Below, in pieces: positions 56,678 to 64,000 of a stretch of DNA of 64,000 nt (positions within the stretch are counted from its first letter, which is position 1; every line of letters starts with the position of its first letter). A program made the translations under genes and the position numbers. The notes beneath the pieces are model-generated. The model did no database searches, was not told where the DNA came from, and saw nothing but the letters and a program-made list of their open reading frames with translations. The stretch comes from Gnetum montanum. Taxonomy: Eukaryota; Streptophyta; Gnetopsida; Gnetales; Gnetaceae. The stretch is taken from contig MNCI01003778.1 in NCBI GenBank assembly GCA_015680685.1, forward strand, positions 1-64,000. Direction: 5' to 3'.

Positions 56678-57900
56678 AAAAATGTTAAGGGAAAGAATTT
56701 GACTAATGTACCAAATAGGAATGCCAGTGGGTCCTCCCAAAATTAGGCTCATGCCCTTCATGCCCTGACAAACCCACATTCAAAGAGTTCGTAGGCTCTG
56801 GGAATGTCTTTTGGAACAAGAGTTAAATTCTTAACCACAAGAATTTACCAAAAAGAAAACAATGCATCCACCAAGATATACACTAATGATACAACCGGTA
56901 ATGAGGTGAACAATGGAGGAAGAACGATGGATGAAAAAGGATGAAATGGAGTCTCAAGAACAAGGTGATGTACAACCCCTTGTGTATTTGATGATTAATG
57001 TGACTTAGTAGCTCCCATTCCAAGTCCAGCCTCAAACAAACCACATTCAGTGACTTCGCATTAATGCATTCATCCAATCCATCCACCTGAAGTAATAAGA
57101 ATGCATTCTCCAAAGAGCCACCACCATTTCGACGAAACAAAAGATAAGAAGATAGGAAGCGAGAAGGGCCTTGGTTAGAGGGAAAATGTTTATTTTAATT
57201 CCATAACCAGTGCTTGTAGCCCAAATGTTTATTTCATCTAAGGGGTGTGCTTTGAATTCCCACAGTTTTTTTTTGCGTTTGTATTTTTTTCGTGGGAACC
57301 ACACCATGCAAAGACTTATTATTTTTATTTTTATTCACTTAGCTTCTCGATGATTAGGTAACATGGAAACGGTAAGAAAACGCAAAAAGAAAAACATCCA
57401 AGCATCCAAGAGAATGGCCAACACAAATGCATCAAGTTCCCTTGAAGCCACATCCTTTTCAATCCTTGAGTCCTTCCTTAGTTTGAGAAATGCATAGTCA
57501 CCAATTCGTTTAAAGTTCTTATTATTTGAAGAAGTGGACTGTATAGTTCCAAGCTAAGAGAGACCATAGAAATTTATGGATGCATGGGTGAAGTGGACTC
57601 ATTGCCTGTCATATCAAAAGACCCATACCTTAGTATCAACATTATCACTTAAAGGTAAAAACCAAACATTAGAAATCAATGGAAAATAGTTCATACCATC
57701 TCTGGAGCACTTATTAAGTGACAAACTTAACAAGATGGACAAGACACACACACACACACACAAAGAAATGAAAAAGTATAAACGATGTTGTAAAACAAAT
57801 ACAAGAAACGTTAAAGAAATTGTAAGACAGAAAATGTGTAAAACAAAAATTGAAAAAGAACAGAGGGCCTCAAATGATTAGCATAGGTGGCCATCTCCCC
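56678..57900 (-). other. Spacer of C, right part
   Basis: Non-coding sequence between D and the integrase end of C. It has the family block CAGTGGGTCCTCCCAAAATT near 56727-56746. A minus frame 57307-57047 (Lys/Arg-rich start, Trp-rich end) is not recognised. Confidence 0.55.
57744..57762. repeat. (CA)n microsatellite
   Basis: Uninterrupted AC dinucleotide run of about 19 bases. Confidence 0.95.
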
Positions 57901-57910
57901 CATGACTGAA

Positions 57911-59060
57911 TTAAAAGGGAGAGATCTGAAATAATGAGTGTGGTTGTCCACTATCAGAGGTGTAATTTGCATTGGCTATTCTTAGTTCATGGAAGGGTTT
58001 GGTTTGTTGCACATTGACCAATGATCGCTTATCAGGGCTTTCAGGCTTATATATTGTCATGGCTCCCGAGGGAAAGGTCGTATGAATAATGTAGGGCCCT
58101 TCCCACAATGTTTAAAATTTCGTACATTGTGGTACATGCATGGGATTCCAGTAAAGGACCTTGTCTCGTGGTTGGTACTTAACCCTTCAGATTCTTAAGT
58201 CATGACGTTGCTTATTATGTGCCTTATGCAACTCATTTGACGATAGAGCAACCAATATATTCTCATCTAGCACATTTAGAGTTGCTAATCATTGCTTTTG
58301 TGTTAGGTCAAGGTCAAGGTGGAGGTCAAATGCCACGGATAGTGTATGGAGCTGAGTTTGTATTGGGAGTTTTGGAAGCTTTCCATATACTAACTCTTAG
58401 GGAGAGTAGCCTATAGGGAGTTTCCAAGTGGAGTGGTACGCCGAGAGAGCGTCATTTAGCTTCGTGCTCCAAGCTCGCCTAAATTTGCTAATTGTTCTTG
58501 TTAGTATTCTCGTAATCTCCCGATTAGTGACCTCAGCTTGACCATTAGCTTGGGGTTGATAAGGTGTGATCAATTTATGTTCAACCCCCAAGCATTGCAT
58601 CAACTTGCAGAAGGTTGCACCCATAAAATGTGTTCCATTATCAGAGATGAGTGCACGCAGCACACCAAACCTGTTTACAATTTGTTGTTGTACAAATCAT
58701 GTAGTCATAGATGATGTGCAGTCTGTTAGCGTGGTTGCTTTAGCCCATTTGGTTAAATAATCAACAGCAATAATGATATATGCTTTCCCATTGGACATTG
58801 GTGTAATGGGCCCCATAAAATCTATTCCCCAAATGTCAAAGGGTTCCAAAGGTTGAATCCATTGTTGTGGATCCTCCATTCTAGTAGTCATTTCACCATC
58901 ACGTTGACAACGCTCACAGGATTGGACAAATTGATGGGCATCCCGAAATAGTGTTGGCCAGTAATAACCTGTAAGCAGGATCTTAAGGGTCGTTCATCTC
59001 CCGGCATAGTGGCCCCCATCGGGACCCTCATGAGCATCCTGGAGAACTCTTAATTCATCC
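57911..59060 (-). pseudogene. Integrase of element C
   Basis: The zinc-binding N-terminus is decayed near 59050-58900 (RCQRDGEMTTR). The core has FDIWGIDFMGPITPMSNGKA (first Asp, 58891-58697), ALISDNGTHFMGA (second Asp) and QANGQAEVTNREI (catalytic Glu, 58663-58397), so the DDE triad is intact. The C-terminal frame 58108-57911 has WEGPYIIHTTFPSGAM, a GPY/F module, and no chromodomain follows. Stops split the core near 58690 and 58395. In a live element this enzyme joins cDNA to host DNA with 5-bp duplications, as seen for D and E. Confidence 0.92.
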
Positions 59061-59299
59061 TCATCGGGCACACACCATCGAACCAAGACATCAAGACAGA
59101 TTTTATAGAGTTGTCCCTTGATTTCCATGAAGTACTTGGTTTTGTGAAGAAATTATTGCTTCTTCCTAAAGTCCAACCCTTGTGGTGTTTGTTGGGAAAG
59201 GAGATAAGTAAGAATGCTACTATACCAATTTTTTCCTGTGGGTTGGTTATTCACTACACCAGCAAAGAGGGTTTTGTCAAGAAAGTGATTAGATATGGC

Positions 59300-60948
59300 A
59301 TACTCATCCTCTTTACTGTCCCAGCGCAGCTGAGATAAATGATCAGCAACTACCTTCTCGGTGCCCTTTCAATCTACTACCATTAGATCAAACTCTTGAA
59401 GGATTACCAACCAACGTATAATACGAGGGCTAATCGTTGGCTTATTCATAAGGAACCTAATTACACTATGATCTATATGAATGTACACTTTGTAACCTAA
59501 CACATAGTGCCTAAATTTGTCTAGTGCAAACACTACAACCATTAATTCCTTTTCTGTAGTTGTGTAGTTGAGTTGTGCACCGGCAATACTCTTATTCACA
59601 CAGTGGATGTAATAAGGACATTTTTGTTCATCTAACTATGTTAGTACAGCTCCTAAGGAATAATTAGATGCATCGGTCATTATATGAAATGGTCTAGACC
59701 AGTCAGGGGCTTGTAGAATAGGGGTTTCCACAAGCCTTTATTTTAGAGTTTGGAATGCTCGTTCACATTCCCTGGTCCATTTGAAGGGTGCATCTTTTTT
59801 CGTTAATTCTACCAACAATTTGGCAATGTTGGAGAAGTTCTCAATGAATCTCTTGTAGTAGCCAGTGTGTCCAAGGAATGACCGAATGTCTTTGACCATT
59901 TCTGGTTGTCGAGTGATTCGTTGGATGACCTTCACTTTTTCTGGGTCTACCTCTATTCCTGATTGTGAAATCTTATGCCCTAATACTACGCCCTCTTGAA
60001 CCATTAAATGGATTTTCTACCAGTTGAGCTATAGGTTGGTTTCAATGCATCATTTTAGCACTTGCTCTAATCGGTCTAGGGCTTGATCAAAGCTTGTCCC
60101 ATAAGTGGAGAAGTTGTCCATAAAGACTTCTACTTCGTTAGCTATCTGTTGTTGAAATATTCTTAGAACTAATCGTTGAAACGTAGCAGGGGCATTACAC
60201 AAGCCAAAAGGCATTTTTTTATATGCAAACATTCCCCAAGGAGTGGTGAACATTGTTTTGGCTTGGTCTTCTGGTAAGATTCGTATTTGGTTGTACCCAC
60301 TATAACCATCCAGGAGACTATAGTAGCCATGCCCCGCTATGGTGTCTAAGACTTGGTCAACAAATGGCAACGGAAAGTGATCCTTGAATGTTGCCATCTC
60401 CATTTGCCTCCTTTTCTTGGTATGATTACTAGAGGACTGATCCATTCGCTATCAGCAATGGGATAAATGAACCTAGCCTTGAGAAGTTTCTCTATTTCTT
60501 CTTTCACTATTTGTTTCAATTTTGGGTTCAATTGCCTCTGTGGTTATTTTCGAGGCTTCATGGAGGGGTCTGTGTAAATCCTATGCTGGTATATCCTTGG
60601 ATCTATTCTAGTTAATTTAGGGTATGACCAGGCAAAGGTTGTTGACCATTTATTTATCACCTTCAGCAAAACCTCTTTTTGCTTGGGAGCAAGCTTTGCA
60701 TTGATGATTACCGGTTTTCTGTTTTTAAGGGTCATGTATTCCAAACTAGTGGGCAATGGTTTTAAATCTAGGGGCTTTTGTTTAAATTTCTCAGGAATCT
60801 CTAACTTCCCCCAGTTAATGTTTTTAGAGTTAAGGGCTGGAAGTTGGCAACGAACTTGCTCAAGTGTATATATGCTTTCAACGTAAGCACTAGTTATCCC
60901 CTTAGTTAGTTCCATGCATGTTATTGGGTTGCTCTCTTGATTAGCCAT
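59300..60948 (-). pseudogene. Reverse transcriptase and RNase H of element C
   Basis: RT runs from WGKLEIPEKF (linker) through WSYPKLTRIDPRIYQHRI, LLKARFIYPIADSEWISPLV, FPLPFVDQVLDTIAGHGYYS, LDGYSGYNQI (catalytic Asp), KMPFGLCNAPATFQR and EVFMDNFSTYG. The YxDD box is thus FMDN, with the second Asp lost. Connection: VVLGHKISQSGIEVDPEKV, IRSFLGHTGYYKRFI. RNase H: YTTTEKELMVVVFALDKFR (catalytic Glu) and VYIHIDHSVIRFL (Asp) at 59599-59369. It is the best RT of the window; several stops and shifts plus the FMDN change make it inactive. Confidence 0.93.
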
Positions 60949-60949
60949 C

Positions 60950-61480
60950 AGGTACTGGGTGTTTTCTTATCATGTGGCTGCTGCATATAGGCACGTTTGT
61001 ATGTTAATGTCTTGTGCACACCGATCACATGCAGGAAATGTTAAACTTCGCATCACCCATGATTTTTGTACGCAATGGCACCCTGTGTCACTATATGTGA
61101 TGCATGGAACTTTCTTCTTCTCAATCTTTCCAAAAGTATTTTTCTTGGATATTTCTAGGGAAGGATTGCAAATTCCTAGGCATGCATCTATTGTACTCAA
61201 CCATGCCCTTCCCATTATTATCAAGAAGTTCCCTTTGTCATTGTTTATTTGGATCACCAGGAAATAAATTGGGTATGACCAACCACCTATGGTGGTAACA
61301 ATTTCCTCAGCTTATCCGAAAGGAACAATGATGGATTGGTTAGCCAACTCTAAGTGAATATTGCTCTTCTTGAGTGGAGGTAGGTTCTAGGTTTTGTACA
61401 ATTCTTGTGAGATTAAGCTGACTTTGAAGCCTAAGTCAAGAAGGGCCTTATGAGGTTCATTCACAATGACTTGGAGAAAA
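60950..61480 (-). pseudogene. Aspartic protease of element C
   Basis: HKALLDLGFKVSLISQELYK (about 61450-61390) is the active-site loop with D-L-G instead of D-S/T-G. GNFLIIMGRAWLSTIDA (61240-61190) is the ILGRPWL equivalent. The two halves are separated by a stop and shift. It lies between gag and RT. Confidence 0.82.
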
Positions 61481-63992
61481 ATTAGGGGGCTTCCAGGATT
61501 AGAAAATTTCTTGGAAAGGTGGCCTACCTTAATCCAGTCAGTAATGGTATGTGTTAACATAACCGTGTGCATTGGGCTTAATTTTTGGTTTGAATGGGGT
61601 CTCGAAACCTTATTTGGTATGGAGGTGCTTGGATGTTCAACCGCTTGTGATGGTGAGGGCTTAGTTGGATTGTTGGTTCTGAGGAAAGGTCTTTTCAGGA
61701 TACGATTATCAGGATTAACTAAGAATTGAGGATTGGAAGTCCTCGTAACATTGGGTTGTTGCGGTTGAGTGGGAAATACCCTTGCCATTGTTGGAGCTGT
61801 TGGTGGTGGAGCTACTGACGTAAGAGGTGCGGATGGATTTGGAGGATGGTATACATGTGAAGTGTCCCTTCTAGGAGAGGGAGTCTGAAAATACTCCTGA
61901 ACTGGGTAGTGACATTGTAAGGTTGCATGACCCATATAGTCACTTGGAGAAACTGGCTGCTGCATGTAATAGCCATAAAGGTCTGGTTGCCAGTAAGGGT
62001 ATTGTTGTCTCCGTGGTGGCATCCCCCATGGCTGTGGGTATTGCCATTGCTGATGTTGCTTGATGGGTTGTGGTGGAGTTCCACTTGGATAGTACGTTAA
62101 CGGTTGGTGGAACTATCTTGGGTTACCTTGGGGATAAGGTAACCTTCGAGGTGCCCACTATTTGTTAAGTCTTGGGTTGAGTGCATACATCCCAGACTCC
62201 TGTAGATGTGAGATTATTGGGCAACATCCCTTAGGATGGTCATATTGGCAGATCTTACATCCATTGTCATTGGTTGTATCTGAATCCACAACCTCATCGA
62301 TGATAATTATTTTTCCCTTACCCTTGTCACGTGCATGGCCTGCATCTCTCCTCTTTTTCTTATCGTGGTCACTACTTCGTTCCTCCTTAGATTCCTCTAC
62401 GATTTTTAAGATAGTTTCAATTTTACTATCTAAGGAGCTCCATATTTCATCTACCTTAGCCGACACTTCTGTTGTTAGCTAGTGAAGCGGCAAGGTTTTT
62501 CTATTCACCAACTCTTCGAGTGGTGACTCATCCTCTTCATCATAGAATCTTACTCCCTTCTTTCGGAGGAGGGATCGTGGTTATATTTTTCCACGCTTTC
62601 TCTTTTCCGTAGCTCCCCTTCTTCTTTGGCTACTTGCTCCAATAGTCTATGCACTTCATAAGACCTAAGTTCAGATAATCTTCCTTGGGCATATGTCCCA
62701 AGGGTTCTCCTAGTTTCGTGTCTTAGCCCATCTACAAGGTGGTGCAGTTGATCCCGTTGTGTGTAGCTGTGGCCCGGGCAACGATGTAGCAATGCATAGT
62801 ATCAACCCATGTTAGCATCCAAGGATTCTTGATTATCTTGTTTCCATCCTTGGATCTGTTTACGCAAGTTGGACACTCTGGAATACATTTGGTATTTATT
62901 GTTGAATAATTCTAGCATTGTACTCCATCGTCTAATAGATTCCAATTCTAAGGACCGGTAGCAACTTTCCGATTCTTTGATGAGTGTCCTAGGAAACAAC
63001 TTTAATTTCTACCACTTGTTCTCAATTTTCTGCAAGGTGCAGGCATCATGGAATGCCTGGAAGTGGTTTTTCGGATCAGCATTGTATCCCCCCTCAAATC
63101 AGGGGATATTATTCATGTCAAGTCTCTTGATCCAGCTATCTTTTTGATGCCTTGTAGGTATTATAACTACCTCTGTAATGTCTAACATAATCCAGGTGGA
63201 AAGTAGGGGTTCATTGTTGTCATCTCTTTCGTGGCATCTGTGATGCCTATGCGGTTCCCTACTTTCCCTTCTACCATGCCTAGATTCTCTAGAATGCCCT
63301 CGTCCTCGCTCTCGACTCTCTTGTCAAGGTCTCTCATCTTGCCTACCCTTGTCCTCACGGTTGTGTTCCTTGTGACTGCACCCCGATGTGGAAGGAGAGG
63401 GTGAATGATGCAATGAAGGTGAAGAATAAGGGGAACCATCGCCTTGATGATGTTTCTTACCTTCTCTTCGGTGGCTACGGCCCCGATCATGATGACGATA
63501 AGATATCCTACCTTTGTCATGTGTTTGTGTTCCCTCATCGAACACTTGGTGTTCATGGGGATTAGTACCAGGGTTGTGAATCATAGAGTGTAGGTTTTGA
63601 TACCCCACCTCCTCACCATTGTTAGGAGGGGGAATATCATTTTGTGGAGAACCTATTGAAATAGGTTCACCACCCTTGATTTTGCTTATGACGGGTGAAC
63701 CGTTATGGAGCCCCTTGCCCTTCATCGATGTATGGTAACTCTCCTACTGCTCATCCTGTTGATGTTGCGCTTCTATGGGATGGTAGTCCCTTGCATTGTA
63801 ATCGCACACAACATACTCAGTGTATAGTTGTGACATGTCAATTTGTGCAAGGGGACGAAGAAGCATGTTGGGGGCGGCTCTATCTGGAGGTAACACTATG
63901 TTACCTTGTAAATATCTCCAACGTAGCTGTTCATCTTGATGGAAGACAAAGGTAAAGTTGGGTACATATTCATCATGATGGATGTACACCAC
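61481..63992 (-). pseudogene. gag: gag of element C
   Basis: The N-terminal region (63992-63182) is His/Arg/Asp-rich and charged (HDRGRSHRREGKKHHQGDG). The core near 63110-62802 has FRSLELES- and LELFNNKYQMYSRVSNLRKQ-like motifs that match E (LELFNERYQTYARV). LVDGLRHETRRTLGTYAQGR is at 62760-62700. The zinc knuckle CKICQYDHPKGCC (62257-62219) has spacing CxxCxxxHxxxxC. A Pro/Gln/Tyr-rich tail runs 62022-61481 up to the protease. The start codon at 63992 may not be the true one, because the window ends there. Several stops. Confidence 0.85.
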
Positions 63993-64000
63993 ACTGAATT

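Larger units (their letters stand above)
46189..64000 (-). mobile_element. Gypsy element C (minus), most complete pol of the window; 5' end off-window
   Basis: 3' LTR 46189-47018, 3' spacer 47019-47698 plus 56678-57900 (split by element D), integrase, RNase H, RT, protease and gag running right to the window edge. No aORF is recognisable between integrase and LTR, and the spacer is only about 1.9 kb, so it is either lost or never present. It inserted into the spacer of B. The 5' LTR is right of the window. Confidence 0.85.

Overview
The window is nuclear DNA of a seed plant with a large, repeat-filled genome. A gymnosperm such as a conifer fits best (inference): retrotransposons are old, decayed and nested several layers deep, several LINE lineages are present, and the one recognisable host gene has at least one long intron. 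No RNA gene, CRISPR array or bacterial-type operon was seen. Almost everything is transposon-derived; one host gene (5' exons of an EMB8-like alpha/beta hydrolase) and one captured host-gene copy (CCR4-type nuclease) stand out.

Layout. 1-11613: a plus-strand Ty3/gypsy element (G1), with gag, protease, RT/RNase H and integrase remnants, a 2.2 kb spacer, a long extra ORF (aORF) and the 3' LTR; its 5' end is off-window. 11614-12840: minus-strand LINE reverse transcriptase fragment. 13150-21400: a plus-strand RTE-like LINE split by a near-complete L1-type LINE (13421-19397), by a 5'-truncated minus-strand LINE (19972-20659), and apparently by a third coiled-coil fragment. 22442-24432: minus-strand EMB8-like gene, exons 1 and 2. 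25316-30236: a short-LTR, copia-like element holding an intronless CCR4-family nuclease pseudogene.

From 30237 to the end is a stack of gypsy insertions. Old minus element A (30237-32561 and 41086-41459) is split by plus element E (32562-41080; gag plus aORF, no pol; TSD AAGAT). Minus element B (41460-46188 and beyond) lies in A's integrase. Minus element C (46189 to beyond 64000) lies in B's spacer. Minus element D (47704-56672; gag plus protease only; TSD ATTGC) lies in C's spacer. G1, A, B, C and E share LTR ends (TGAT...ATCA), polypurine tract or spacer sequence and are one broad family of non-chromovirus (Tat/Athila-like) gypsy elements; D is a different family.

How the parts relate: gag, protease, RT, RNase H and integrase form the usual LTR-retrotransposon replication set, but none is intact here. 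The least expected features are the aORF with a conserved TATA box about 450-600 bp upstream of it, a third ORF at the 3' end of an L1-type LINE, and the CCR4-type sequence between short LTRs. All coordinates for decayed reading frames are approximate, because frames are broken by stops and indels and were joined only by eye.
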